NCBI RefSeq assembly: GCF_003363715.1
Contig: NZ_QREV01000002.1
Location: 1 to 64,000 of the forward strand
Origin: Parabacteroides acidifaciens
Lineage (GTDB): Bacteria; Bacteroidota; Bacteroidia; Bacteroidales; Tannerellaceae
Length of the DNA stretch: 64,000 bases
Direction of reading: 5' to 3'
Shown: in pieces, positions 1 to 9,298 of the stretch
Layout of the letters: every line of letters begins with the position of its first letter
Numbering within the stretch: the first letter of the stretch is position 1
The notes under the pieces: generated by a model
Database searches by the model: none
Seen by the model: only the letters and a program-made list of their open reading frames with translations
Told to the model about the DNA's origin: nothing
Position numbers and translations under genes: made by a program

Positions 1-81
1 TTACCACTACTTCTCAAATAATTCGCTAAAAGTTTATTCCTCAATTGGTTAAGTCAAACCGATGAAAATCTAAAATAGATT

Positions 82-1548
82 ATGAACGATCTAAAGAGAA
101 AAATGATGAAAATAAATAAGAATAGAAAACCAAAGGCGGGATTGTTATTAATAGCGTCTCCACGATTTAGGGATTTAGGGGAAGGACTTCAACGGGGAAC
201 TTATGCAGAACGTAAAGGCTTTGTGGTCGATGCTTTTCTGGAACAGCTTCAAGACGAATTAGAAATCGTTTTTCCAGATGTGGTGTATGAACGGGAAGAT
301 GTGGAGAAAGCGATGACCTCTTTCTTTGTGGAACGGGTTGATTTTGTTATTGCAGAATATTTATCTTGGGCTGAAGATTTTGCCTGGATTCGTTTCTTGC
401 GTGATATGCCTTCAATTCCGATGTTGTTTGTCAACCATGCAAGGGAAAAAGTCTCTTTTGAAGATACATTGGATGAAGATGATTTTATTGACTTCCTGTG
501 TGCAGGAAATCTGGTCGGTTCTCTGGAGGCTGGTGGCTCTATTGCACGCATGGAACGTCCGGATGTAAAAATTGTAATGGGTTCAGACTTTCAGATTTAC
601 CAGCAGATTGTTCTGTATGCCCGGGCTGCCCGTGTCCGGGGATTATTGAAACAGTCAACTTTCGGGTTACTGGCTAACTATAATGAGGTAATGTGGTCTA
701 CCTATATGGATCCCTATAACCTGTTCACCCGTATCGGTCCGGAATTGCGTTTTATTCCTTATTCTGCCTATGCAGAGGAGATTGAAGCTGTTCCGAGCGA
801 AGAGACGGCAGTCTTTAAAGAACGACTGATGACCAAATATAAAATGATGGATGATGTTGTTGATGATAAATTCGATGCTTCTATTCAAGCTTCTTTAGGA
901 ATCGCTCGTTTAGTGGAATCTTATTCTATTGACGCCATGATTTTCAACGATATTGATCCGGCCATGTTTCGTCTGATCGGGCTTCGTGCAGGTTTTTATC
1001 CGGATAGCCTGAATGAACGTACTTCAATATTGGTTCCGGAAGCAGATTTAGGAGCCGGAATGATTACCTACATATTGAAATTATTGAGCGGTAAACAAGT
1101 TAACTTTATCGAGCCGTTTCATATCGAATATGGCGAAAATACGTTTGCAGCTGGTCATGCTGGTCCGAATGATTATAATGAAGCCGGTCCGGAAGATGTG
1201 TTAATAGCCCGCGATGTCCGTTTTGCCAAGACGAATTATAAATATGCCGGAGCACCGTTTGCTTGGTACCGCATCTCGCCGGGACGGAAAACAATGGCAC
1301 AGTTTGTAGAAGATAATGGCCGCTATAAACTGGTTTGTACACAGGTTGATTCATTACCGGGTAAGCATCTGTTTGCCAGTTACTCACATAGTATCTTCCG
1401 TCCGGTAGATATGCAGGTGACTGATCTGTTTGAACATATATTGAAAGTCGGCACAACCCAGCATTTTGCCATAGTGGATGGCGATTATCGGAAAGAGTTG
1501 CAAATACTTTCAGAGATGATGCATTTTGATTATTATGAATTTAGATAA
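82..1548 (+). CDS. L-arabinose/L-fucose isomerase-like protein
   Basis: A 488-residue cytoplasmic protein without signal peptide or membrane segments. Its length and overall pattern resemble the L-fucose/L-arabinose isomerase superfamily: an N-terminal alpha/beta part opening with GLLLIASPRF, and a C-terminal half with acidic, potentially metal-binding stretches such as FNDIDP (about residue 297) and PEADLGAG (about 327). The family interconverts aldoses and ketoses; the substrate cannot be read from the sequence. Met8 and Met9 are alternative starts, since no Shine-Dalgarno motif decides. It is followed after 20 bp by a mannose-6-phosphate isomerase fusion and a ROK protein, so the three probably form one sugar-catabolic operon. 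The family assignment is from pattern and context, not an alignment. Confidence 0.7.
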   Translation: MNDLKRKMMKINKNRKPKAGLLLIASPRFRDLGEGLQRGTYAERKGFVVDAFLEQLQDELEIVFPDVVYEREDVEKAMTSFFVERVDFVIAEYLSWAEDFAWIRFLRDMPSIPMLFVNHAREKVSFEDTLDEDDFIDFLCAGNLVGSLEAGGSIARMERPDVKIVMGSDFQIYQQIVLYARAARVRGLLKQSTFGLLANYNEVMWSTYMDPYNLFTRIGPELRFIPYSAYAEEIEAVPSEETAVFKERLMTKYKMMDDVVDDKFDASIQASLGIARLVESYSIDAMIFNDIDPAMFRLIGLRAGFYPDSLNERTSILVPEADLGAGMITYILKLLSGKQVNFIEPFHIEYGENTFAAGHAGPNDYNEAGPEDVLIARDVRFAKTNYKYAGAPFAWYRISPGRKTMAQFVEDNGRYKLVCTQVDSLPGKHLFASYSHSIFRPVDMQVTDLFEHILKVGTTQHFAIVDGDYRKELQILSEMMHFDYYEFR

Positions 1549-1568
1549 AGAAATAGGGAGGAAAAAGT

Positions 1569-3437
1569 ATGAGTTTTATGTATAATCCATATCCGTATGA
1601 TGATTGGAATGCTGTTAATCGTCCGGCTGTCGATGATGAAGTGACGGATGCATTAGTGTCGGGAACGAAAGCTTCGGCGGATTTTTTGGCTGATGTCTTC
1701 AGAAAGCGTTTGGAAACGGTAAAAGGGAGAAATTGCATAGTTGCTTTTGATGGATATATCAGTGCCGATTGGAAAAGGACAATCAACCTGATTGTTCAAA
1801 ACCTGGAAATGACGAAGACCGAATTTGAAGTGATACCATTTTCCGGAATATATAAAAAAGCAGACGTGTTGGATAAGGAATTGGATTACTATGTCGGAGA
1901 AGATAAAATCAAGGATCCGGTTTCCCTTTTTGGAAAAGTCTACGATAAAGGTTTTGAAGGATTATTAGACGAAGACAAGGCCGCGTCATTACAATCCGAA
2001 TTAGAACATTTCAAACAGGGCAATATCGTGAAGTCTAAAGTTGTGATAGTCTATGGGAATGGTTGTGCAATCGCCCGGTACCGGGATTTGTATGATTGGA
2101 TTTGCTATTTCGATGTGACTCCAAAGGAAAGTATCTTGAGAGCACGGCGGGGTTCGTTTGGAAACATTGGGGATCGTTTGGCAAAACCGGTAAAAACTTT
2201 GATCCGGCGTTGTTATTATGTCGATTTTGAAGTTGCCGTTCGTTTAAGAGGGGAATTGTTGCGTGATAATAAAATCGATTATTATTTGGCTTCCGATTAT
2301 CCGGATGATATTCAGCTGCTTCCGGGAGTTCAACTGAATAACTTGTTTAATAAAATGGTTCGCTATCCTTTTCGCTGTAAACCGGTTTACCTGGAAGGTG
2401 TCTGGGGAGGAACCTTTGTAAAGCGGTTACGTGGTCTGCCGGAGGAAATGCGCAATTGTGCCTGGGTGTTTGATTTGATACCGATGGAAGTCAGCCTGGT
2501 GATGGAAGTCGGAAAGAGATTGTTTGAGGTTCCCTTCTCAACCTTTTTTCAGAAAGAAGGCGTTGCTCTGATGGGGGGGGATTGTATGAAAAAATTCAAA
2601 GGTTATTTCCCGATCCGTTTCAATTACGATGACTCTTATCACAGTAATGGTAATATGTCCATCCAGGTTCATTCCGGGAAAGATTATAATGTGGAAAATT
2701 ATAACGAACTGGGACGGCAGGATGAAAGCTATTATGTGGTGCAGGTGGGACACCATGCGAAGACTTACGTTGGCTTTAATGAGGAGGCTGATCCGAAAGA
2801 ATTTATTGAATTGGCCAAGAAATCAGAGAAAGACTATACACCGATTGACTATCAAAAATATATCCATTATGTTGATTCCAAGCCGGGAACACAAGTCCTT
2901 TTACCGGCGGGTACTATTCATTCTTCCGGACGTAATCAGGTAGTCTTGGAAATAGGTAGTCTGACAATCGGTTCTTATACATATAAAATGTATGATTATC
3001 TGCGGGCTGATTTGGATGGTAATCCCCGACCTATTCATACATATCACGGAGAACGTGTGCTGAAGACGGAAAGAACAACCCGTTGGGTGCGGGAAAACCT
3101 GGTTCAGACTCCACGTGTAGCACGTCAGGGAGATGGCTGGGCGGAATACATCGTCGGTGAACATGATCTGCTCTATTTCACATTGCATCGTTTTGAATTT
3201 GAGAAAGAGATAGAAGATGATACAAATGGAAAGTTTCATGTATTAGTCTTGGTAGATGGTGAGCAAGTGAAAGTCGAGTCTTTGGATCATCCGGAATGTA
3301 GCTATATCCAGAATTATATGGATATGGTTGTCGTTCCTGCAAATATCGGACGTTATGTTGTCAGGAATTTAGGTAATCAGCCGGTGTGTATTCATAAAAC
3401 GATGTTGAAAGATGGCTTTATCGACGACAACCAATGA
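1569..3437 (+). CDS. Class I mannose-6-phosphate isomerase with N-terminal kinase-like domain
   Basis: A 622-residue protein. The C-terminal half is a type I phosphomannose isomerase, which interconverts mannose-6-P and fructose-6-P. The expected zinc ligands are visible: Gln366 and His368 (IQVHS), Glu386 (QDESYYV) and His451 (PAGTIHSSG). Residues about 50-280 look like a uridine/nucleoside-kinase-type P-loop fold, but the canonical GxxGxGK[ST] is missing where VAFDGYISADW stands, so kinase activity is doubtful. Typical type I PMIs are about 320-420 residues, so the extra N-terminal domain explains the length. An uninterrupted run of eight G lies at 2573-2580 inside the gene, and the frame is intact here. 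The last 26 bp overlap the start of the ROK gene, suggesting translational coupling. Confidence 0.85.
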   Translation: MSFMYNPYPYDDWNAVNRPAVDDEVTDALVSGTKASADFLADVFRKRLETVKGRNCIVAFDGYISADWKRTINLIVQNLEMTKTEFEVIPFSGIYKKADVLDKELDYYVGEDKIKDPVSLFGKVYDKGFEGLLDEDKAASLQSELEHFKQGNIVKSKVVIVYGNGCAIARYRDLYDWICYFDVTPKESILRARRGSFGNIGDRLAKPVKTLIRRCYYVDFEVAVRLRGELLRDNKIDYYLASDYPDDIQLLPGVQLNNLFNKMVRYPFRCKPVYLEGVWGGTFVKRLRGLPEEMRNCAWVFDLIPMEVSLVMEVGKRLFEVPFSTFFQKEGVALMGGDCMKKFKGYFPIRFNYDDSYHSNGNMSIQVHSGKDYNVENYNELGRQDESYYVVQVGHHAKTYVGFNEEADPKEFIELAKKSEKDYTPIDYQKYIHYVDSKPGTQVLLPAGTIHSSGRNQVVLEIGSLTIGSYTYKMYDYLRADLDGNPRPIHTYHGERVLKTERTTRWVRENLVQTPRVARQGDGWAEYIVGEHDLLYFTLHRFEFEKEIEDDTNGKFHVLVLVDGEQVKVESLDHPECSYIQNYMDMVVVPANIGRYVVRNLGNQPVCIHKTMLKDGFIDDNQ

Positions 3438-4341
3438 GGCTTGGCTGATTATTGATGCTGGAGGCACCTATCTGAAATCCGCTTTGTTAAATGTGGACGG
3501 TACGATATGTGCCTCTTCGTGTTTTTCGACTTTTTCCTGCTCACAAGGAACATTAGAACAAATAAAGAAAGCATTTGAAGATGTTCTGTCTCGTGGAATG
3601 GAATATTGTAGCAAAAATCAGCTTTGTCTGAAGGGGATAGGTGTTGCTATTCCAGGACCGTTTGACTACCACAGGGGCATTTCTTTAATGAAGCATAAAT
3701 ATCAGAGTCTGTACGGTCTTGATGTGAAAGATTTTTTGGTATCGACAGGTTGTTTTAATGTTGATCTCCCGGTCTGGTTTGTACATGATGTGAATGCCGT
3801 ATTAGCTGGTGAACAATGGAGAGGAAGTGCCCGTTCTTTTAAAAATGTTGCTGTGGTTACCTTGGGGACTGGCCTTGGATTTGCTTGTTCGCTGGATGGC
3901 AAAATCCAGAGTTCGGAATTGGGTTCCCCCTTGTTTAGTATGTATAATCGTCCCTGCCGGGATGGTATTTTGGAAGATTATGCTTCTCAAAGAGGTATAT
4001 TGCATATATATAAAGTGCTAAATGATAAAGTTCCGGATTGGATAACCGTAAAAGATATTGCAGCCTTGGCACAGCTGGGAGATGAGTTGTCTTTACAAAC
4101 TTTTCGTATGATGGCTTTGATATTGGCAGAAAGCTTGTATCCCTTTTTAGAAGAGAAGAGAATAGAATGTTTGCTGTTTGGTGGGCAAATCTCTCGCTCT
4201 TTTCCTTTGATGGAGAATACTTTGAAAAGGCAATTGAGAGATATAACGGCATTGATGGTAATCGATACTGTATCCAGTATCGATAATGCTGCATTTTGGG
4301 GAACGTTAGTCCAAAGAGAAAGATTATCTTTTGCTGTTTAA
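3412..4341 (+). CDS. ROK family protein (putative sugar kinase)
   Basis: A 309-residue protein of the ROK (repressor, ORF, kinase) family. The N-terminal phosphate-binding motif DAGGTYLKSALL (residues 15-26) and the GVAIPGPFD segment (near residue 76) are typical, as is VTLGTGLGFA (about 145). ROK proteins with these motifs but no N-terminal helix-turn-helix are usually ATP-dependent hexose kinases. The cysteine-rich zinc motif (CxCGxxGCxE) found in most ROK kinases is not present; the corresponding stretch reads SMYNRPCRDGILEDYAS. The start overlaps the preceding isomerase gene by 26 bp and no other in-frame ATG is near, so this start is preferred. It probably phosphorylates the sugar handled by the upstream isomerases, although the substrate is unknown. 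Confidence 0.8.
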   Translation: MALSTTTNEAWLIIDAGGTYLKSALLNVDGTICASSCFSTFSCSQGTLEQIKKAFEDVLSRGMEYCSKNQLCLKGIGVAIPGPFDYHRGISLMKHKYQSLYGLDVKDFLVSTGCFNVDLPVWFVHDVNAVLAGEQWRGSARSFKNVAVVTLGTGLGFACSLDGKIQSSELGSPLFSMYNRPCRDGILEDYASQRGILHIYKVLNDKVPDWITVKDIAALAQLGDELSLQTFRMMALILAESLYPFLEEKRIECLLFGGQISRSFPLMENTLKRQLRDITALMVIDTVSSIDNAAFWGTLVQRERLSFAV

Positions 4342-4447
4342 GTGATAAAGGCAAGTTTTAGACTGTAGGATGTGAGGAATTTTTGTAAATTTACCGCATC
4401 CTTTAATTGTTTCTGTAAATAAATCGTTTATCTAAATCGTTTTTATC

Positions 4448-5728
4448 ATGAAAAAATCTTTATTCTTATTCTGTTTCCTTCTGGGGATGTTAGGGAATTG
4501 GGGGAGTGTGTTAGCCCAGCCCGCTCAGAAGTTGATCAATGTTGTGGTTTCGCCGGATCGTGTTGATTGGAAATGCAAAGCGAAAGACGAAGTTAAGTTC
4601 ACGGTGCAGGTTTTCAGGAATGAGAACTTGTTGAAAGATGTGGTGGTGGACTATGAGTTGGGGCCGGAATATTTTCCGACGGTTGTGAAGAATGATGTGC
4701 TGCTGGCGGAGGGGAAGACGACTTTAAAGGCTTCGATGAAAGAACCGGGATTCCTGCGTTGCAAAGTGATTGCCAAAGTGGATGGGCGCCGGTATGAAGG
4801 AATGGCGACTGTGGCGGTGGATGAAGCCAAAATCCAGCCGACAACTGCTAATCCGGAAGACTTCGATGTTTTCTGGATGAATGCGATTGAAGAGGCACGT
4901 AAGCAACCGCTCGATCCTAAGATGACTTTACTTCCAGAAAGATGTACATCGACTCAGAATGTTTACCACATCAGTTACCAGAACGAACATCCCGGCTCGC
5001 GGATGTATGGAATCCTGATTGTACCGAAGAAGTCCGGTAAATATCCGGCAGTCCTTCAAGTGCCGGGAGCGGGCATCCGTCCTTATGGAGGCTTCAATAT
5101 GGGAGAAAATATTATTACGTTGGAGATTGGAATACACGGGATTCCTGTGACAATGCCCCAAGAGGCGTATGCAAATCTGGCTAACGGAGCATTGAGCGGA
5201 TATCCTTCGGTGAACAAGAATGACCGCGATACGCATTATTATAAACGGGTGTATCTCGGTTGTGTGCGGGCCGTAGACTTTCTTTATTCATTGCCGGAGT
5301 TCGACGGAAGTACGGTTGGAGTGACCGGCGGCAGTCAGGGTGGAGCTTTGTCTATTGTTACGGCTGGTCTGGACCCGCGTATTAAATTTTTGGCAGCGTT
5401 CTATCCGGCTTTGTGCGATTACGCTGGTTATCTTCATAAGCGTGCTGGAGGCTGGCCTCATTATTACAGAAATGCCCAGCCGGCAGCCAATGAAGTGGAA
5501 ACGCTTGCCTACTTCGACGTCGTGAATTTTGCGCGCCGGGTGAAAGCGCCGGGTTGGTACAGTTGGGGCTATAACGATGTGACTTGTCCGCCGACTTCCA
5601 TGTATTCGGCTTATAATGTGATTCCGGGGGCAAAAGAACTGCATCTCTATCTGGAAACCGGTCATTGGACTTATCCGGAACAGGGGGCTGAGCGTATGGA
5701 ATGGCTGAAAGATAAGTGCGGGAAGTGA
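4448..5728 (+). CDS. Acetylxylan esterase / cephalosporin-C deacetylase-like (CE7) exported hydrolase
   Basis: A 426-residue alpha/beta hydrolase with a Sec signal peptide (residues 1-23, ending VLAQ), hence periplasmic or surface exposed. It has an N-terminal beta-sandwich-like extension of about 110 residues before the acetyl xylan esterase (AXE1/CE7) domain. The nucleophile elbow is GVTGGSQGGALS (around residue 285). A candidate catalytic Asp lies in NDVTCPP (near 378), and His in ETGHWTYPEQG (near 408). CE7 enzymes remove acetyl groups from xylo-oligosaccharides and other acetylated sugars. An imperfect hairpin at 5719-5740 overlaps the stop codon. The lactonase-like lipoprotein gene follows after 29 bp, so co-transcription is likely. 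Confidence 0.85.
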   Translation: MKKSLFLFCFLLGMLGNWGSVLAQPAQKLINVVVSPDRVDWKCKAKDEVKFTVQVFRNENLLKDVVVDYELGPEYFPTVVKNDVLLAEGKTTLKASMKEPGFLRCKVIAKVDGRRYEGMATVAVDEAKIQPTTANPEDFDVFWMNAIEEARKQPLDPKMTLLPERCTSTQNVYHISYQNEHPGSRMYGILIVPKKSGKYPAVLQVPGAGIRPYGGFNMGENIITLEIGIHGIPVTMPQEAYANLANGALSGYPSVNKNDRDTHYYKRVYLGCVRAVDFLYSLPEFDGSTVGVTGGSQGGALSIVTAGLDPRIKFLAAFYPALCDYAGYLHKRAGGWPHYYRNAQPAANEVETLAYFDVVNFARRVKAPGWYSWGYNDVTCPPTSMYSAYNVIPGAKELHLYLETGHWTYPEQGAERMEWLKDKCGK

Positions 5729-5757
5729 GTTTGCTTCCCGATTAATAATAGAACAGT

Positions 5758-6870
5758 ATGTCAAAATTAAAGTATTTTTTAATCGGTTTATTAGGTATGG
5801 CATTTACAGCATGTGCGCAAAAGGAGAGTGAATTGTATTTGTTTGTCGGCTCATATGCCGATGCGGCGGATACGGGTATCAGCTTGTATCGTTTTAATAC
5901 GGATACGGGAGCGGCTACGTTGGTGAAAGAAGTTTCCGGTATTCAGGACCCTTCTTACCAGGCGATAAGCCGGGACGGGAAGTTTGTTTATTCGGTGAGC
6001 GAGACGGGAGAGAGCGATGCCAAAGTCTGTGCCTATTCTTTTAACAAGGACGCGGGGACGCTTACGCTGTTGAACGAGCAAAAGACCGAGGGAAGCGCTC
6101 CCTGTTATATCTGGGTGGACAGCCAGCGCCGCATGGCAGTTACGGCTAATTATAACGGAGGAAGTATCAGCGTATTCCCGATCTCGGCCGATGGCACGTT
6201 GCAGCCGGCCAAAGTCTGTGCGTATGAAGGTGGAACGCCGGGTTCCGAGCGGCAGGCGGTTCCGCACCTGCATTGCGTTTATGCTTCCCCGGATGAAAAA
6301 TACCTGTATGCAAACGATTTGGGAACGGACCGGATCTATAAGTACGAGCTTATTGCTTCCGGCAGCGGATTGAACCTGAAGGAAGGGGAACCGGCATCCT
6401 TTAGTTTGCCGGCCGGAGAAGGTCCCCGTCACACGGTTTTCCATCCGAACGGAAAGCGGGCGTATCTGATCAGCGAACTTTCCGGGCGTGTAACGGTTCT
6501 CGATTATGATAACGGCAATTTTACGCCTGTCCAGTTTATAGAAGCGGATACGTTGCACGTTTCCGGCAGTGCAGATATACACATCACTCCGGACGGACGT
6601 TTCCTCTATGCCTCCAACCGTTTGAAGGGAGACGGCATTGCCATCTTCTCCATCGATCCAGCGGATGGGAAACTGACGAAAACCGGTTATCAACTGACGG
6701 GCATTCATCCGCGTAACTTCATTATTACGCCGAATGGCAAATACCTGTTGTGTGCCTGCCGTGACAGCAATGCAGTCCAGGTCTTTGAAATAGACCCGCA
6801 GACCGGGCTGTTGAAAGATACAGGGAAAGATATAAAGGTGGATAAACCCGTTTGTCTGAAGTTTAAATAA
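5758..6870 (+). CDS. Lactonase family seven-bladed beta-propeller lipoprotein
   Basis: A 370-residue lipoprotein: the signal peptide ends with FTAC, so Cys19 is the predicted lipidation site. The mature protein consists of repeated propeller blades (for example LYLFVGSYA near the start, PDEKYLYANDLG, PDGRFLYASNRL and PNGKYLLCACRD) characteristic of the lactonase family PF10282, which includes bacterial 6-phosphogluconolactonase (YbhE/Pgl). The lipid anchor argues against a role on cytosolic 6-phosphogluconolactone; an extracytoplasmic lactone or sugar-binding role is more likely (inference). Only 3 bp separate it from murQ, so the two are almost certainly co-transcribed. Confidence 0.85.
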   Translation: MSKLKYFLIGLLGMAFTACAQKESELYLFVGSYADAADTGISLYRFNTDTGAATLVKEVSGIQDPSYQAISRDGKFVYSVSETGESDAKVCAYSFNKDAGTLTLLNEQKTEGSAPCYIWVDSQRRMAVTANYNGGSISVFPISADGTLQPAKVCAYEGGTPGSERQAVPHLHCVYASPDEKYLYANDLGTDRIYKYELIASGSGLNLKEGEPASFSLPAGEGPRHTVFHPNGKRAYLISELSGRVTVLDYDNGNFTPVQFIEADTLHVSGSADIHITPDGRFLYASNRLKGDGIAIFSIDPADGKLTKTGYQLTGIHPRNFIITPNGKYLLCACRDSNAVQVFEIDPQTGLLKDTGKDIKVDKPVCLKFK

Positions 6871-6873
6871 GAT

Positions 6874-7698
6874 ATGTCATTCATCAAGATAACAGAACAG
6901 GATTCCCACTACAACGACCTGGAGCAGAAGTCTGTCCGGGAGTTGCTCGAAGATATAAACACCGAAGACCGGAAGGTCGCTTTGGCTGTCCGGAAAACAA
7001 TCCCTAAAATAGAAGAGTTGGTCTTGCAGATCGTCCCCCGCATGAAACAAGGGGGACGTATCTTCTATTTGGGAGCGGGGACGAGCGGTCGGTTAGGAGT
7101 TTTGGATGCATCCGAGATACCGCCGACGTTCGGAATGCCTCCTTCGGTGATTATCGGACTGATCGCCGGTGGTGACACTGCTCTCCGTAATCCGGTGGAG
7201 AATGCCGAAGACGATGAGGAACGCGGTTGGCAGGAATTGCAGGAACATCAGATTAATGCTCTGGATACCGTGATCGGCATTGCCGCTTCCGGCACGACGC
7301 CTTATGTCATCGGCGCCCTTCGCCGGGCACGCGAACATGGCATCCTGACAGCTTCCATCTCCAGCAATCCCGATTCGCCGATGGCTGCACAAGCCGACGT
7401 GGCGATCGAAATGATTGTCGGCCCGGAGTTTGTCACCGGCAGTTCCCGCATGAAATCAGGAACGGGACAGAAGATGATCCTGAATATGATTTCCACCTCC
7501 GTCATGATCCAGTTAGGCAGGATAAAAGGAAACCGGATGGTCAATATGCAGCTTACCAATCAAAAGCTCATCGACCGGGGAACCCGTATGGTGGCCGAAG
7601 AGTTGGGGCTTCCCTACAGCCAATCCCAGCATCTGCTCCTTATGTATGGTTCGGTTAAGGATGCCGTGGAGGCTTATCGTCATAAACGCTTAAAGTAA
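6874..7698 (+). CDS. murQ: N-acetylmuramic acid 6-phosphate etherase
   Basis: A 274-residue cytoplasmic enzyme that cleaves the D-lactyl ether of MurNAc-6-phosphate to give GlcNAc-6-phosphate and D-lactate during peptidoglycan recycling. It has a single SIS (sugar isomerase) domain with the signature GAGTSGRLGVLDASEIPPTF (residues 69-88) and the C-terminal conserved GSSRMKSGTGQKM motif (about 188-200). It is slightly shorter than the roughly 300-residue enterobacterial enzymes, as is usual in Bacteroidetes. It starts 3 bp after the lactonase-like gene. No MurNAc kinase or transporter is visible next to it, so substrate supply must be encoded elsewhere. Confidence 0.95.
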   Translation: MSFIKITEQDSHYNDLEQKSVRELLEDINTEDRKVALAVRKTIPKIEELVLQIVPRMKQGGRIFYLGAGTSGRLGVLDASEIPPTFGMPPSVIIGLIAGGDTALRNPVENAEDDEERGWQELQEHQINALDTVIGIAASGTTPYVIGALRRAREHGILTASISSNPDSPMAAQADVAIEMIVGPEFVTGSSRMKSGTGQKMILNMISTSVMIQLGRIKGNRMVNMQLTNQKLIDRGTRMVAEELGLPYSQSQHLLLMYGSVKDAVEAYRHKRLK

Positions 7699-7768
7699 AA
7701 ATGCTATTGGATCGGACAGTAATTGACTTACTTGATAGAATAATGTTGTAAATAATTGAATTGATATT

Positions 7769-9007
7769 ATGAGAAGGAGAGATTGCATGAGATGTTTTTA
7801 TTATTTGTTACTGACGCTGCTATGTTGTGCAGGTTTGTCGGCAAAGACAAAGAAAGCTGTGTATATAATCATTGACGGGGTTCCGGCTGACCAAATCGAG
7901 AGGCTGCACCCTTCGGCCATTTTCGATATCGCTTCGAGGGGCGCCTATGGCCGGGCTTATACCGGAGGCGAGATAGGCGGATATTCCCAAACCGCTACGA
8001 TTTCGGCAATCGGATATACCAATTTGTTGACATCGACTTGGTTTAACAAACATAATGTGGGTGGCAATTCCAACCTGAAACCTAATTATAACTATTGGAC
8101 TATCTTCAGGATCGCAAAAGAACAGCCGGAAGACTATAAAACGGCTATTTATTCCAGTTGGACGGACAACCGTACCGTATTGATCGGGGAAGGCAAGAAG
8201 GAGACAAACAATCTTAAAATAGATTATGTGAAAGACGGTTACGACCTCGATACGGTTCGCTTTCCGAAAAAAGAAAAGGATTTGCATATCTTCGATATCG
8301 ACGAGCAAATCTCGAAAGACGCAGCGGCCGGTATCCGCAAGGATGCCCCCGATTTGAGTTGGGTTTATTTGTGGTACACCGACGATGCGGGACATATTGC
8401 CGGCAACGGTGCCTTTTTCGATGAGTATGTCCGGAAGGCTGACAACCAGGTTGCCCGTGTTTGGGAAGCTGTCAAGTATCGGGAGGCCAATTTCGATGAA
8501 GAATGGATGATCGTCGTTACGACCGATCACGGGCGTGGTGAGAATGGGCATGGACATGGAGGCCAATTCTGGCGGGAACGTACGACCTGGATATCGACCA
8601 ATGTTCCTGTAAACAGCCATTTCTCAAAAGGGGCGTTAGCTATTACGGATATTGCTCCTTCTATTTGCCGTTATATAGGGTTTGAAATCCCGCAGGCTGT
8701 TCTTTGGGAGCAGGACGGCATTCCGTTTATCGGCAAAACCGATATTTATGATTTGCAAACCGTGCCTTATGACAATACGGTGGAGCTGTCCTGGAAATCT
8801 TATACTGAAAATGTTCCGGTCACAGTCTATGCTGCCACCGATAATAAATTCAAGGAAGGTGGAAAGGACGAATGGATTAAGCTTGCAGACCTTCCGGGGG
8901 GAGTGGATAAATATACGGTCGATTTGCAAAACCTGCCGGCTTCCAAGTTCTATAAGTTTGTTGTACAAGCTCCCGGGAATCATTTGAATCGTTGGTTGTT
9001 TAAGTAG
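7769..9007 (+). CDS. Alkaline phosphatase superfamily protein (exported nucleotide pyrophosphatase/phosphodiesterase-like)
   Basis: A 412-residue protein with an N-terminal Sec signal peptide (about residues 1-26). It follows the type I phosphodiesterase/nucleotide pyrophosphatase fold: the first metal site IIIDGVPADQ (about 32-41), a candidate nucleophile in GGYSQTATIS (about 72-81), a second metal cluster YTDDAGH (about 206), and TTDHGRGENGHGHGG (about 253). Roughly the last 100 residues form a beta-rich domain. It probably cleaves phosphodiesters or phosphomonoesters in the periplasm; the substrate is unknown. It lies 70 bp after murQ in the same direction and may belong to that operon. 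Confidence 0.8.
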   Translation: MRRRDCMRCFYYLLLTLLCCAGLSAKTKKAVYIIIDGVPADQIERLHPSAIFDIASRGAYGRAYTGGEIGGYSQTATISAIGYTNLLTSTWFNKHNVGGNSNLKPNYNYWTIFRIAKEQPEDYKTAIYSSWTDNRTVLIGEGKKETNNLKIDYVKDGYDLDTVRFPKKEKDLHIFDIDEQISKDAAAGIRKDAPDLSWVYLWYTDDAGHIAGNGAFFDEYVRKADNQVARVWEAVKYREANFDEEWMIVVTTDHGRGENGHGHGGQFWRERTTWISTNVPVNSHFSKGALAITDIAPSICRYIGFEIPQAVLWEQDGIPFIGKTDIYDLQTVPYDNTVELSWKSYTENVPVTVYAATDNKFKEGGKDEWIKLADLPGGVDKYTVDLQNLPASKFYKFVVQAPGNHLNRWLFK

Positions 9008-9054
9008 ATTTCAAATATGTTAAAATGACAATAACCCCCTTCTCCGGTCGTTTT

Positions 9055-9071
9055 TCTATTTCGTCTGAAAT
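9055..9071. repeat. 17-bp motif shared with the 34.0-kb terminator
   Basis: The 17-mer TCTATTTCGTCTGAAAT is identical here and at 33992-34008. At the second site it forms the 3' half of a strong bidirectional terminator. Here the pairing half is degenerate, so this copy may be a decayed terminator behind the phosphatase-superfamily gene. Confidence 0.5.
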
Positions 9072-9298
9072 TTTGATCGATTTTGGTTTGACTTTTTTCA
9101 TTGGTTATCCTTTCTTGTCTGACAAAAGATGAGGTGAGGTGCGCAGCCCGTTCCGAAAGGCTTTCTTTTTGATTGCCGAAAAACGGAAACGCCGGCAAAG
9201 TGATAAAGCTTAACTCCCGGAGAATCGAATATTTGCGAACGGAGACGGACTGCGCTCCAAATATCCCAAGGAAATATTGGGGGCCTTGTCGCCATGAC

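Noticed and set aside
5851-6708. 285-residue reverse-strand open frame in the lactonase-like gene
   Set aside because: It is a shadow of the forward propeller gene, whose repeated blades and lipobox are clearly real.
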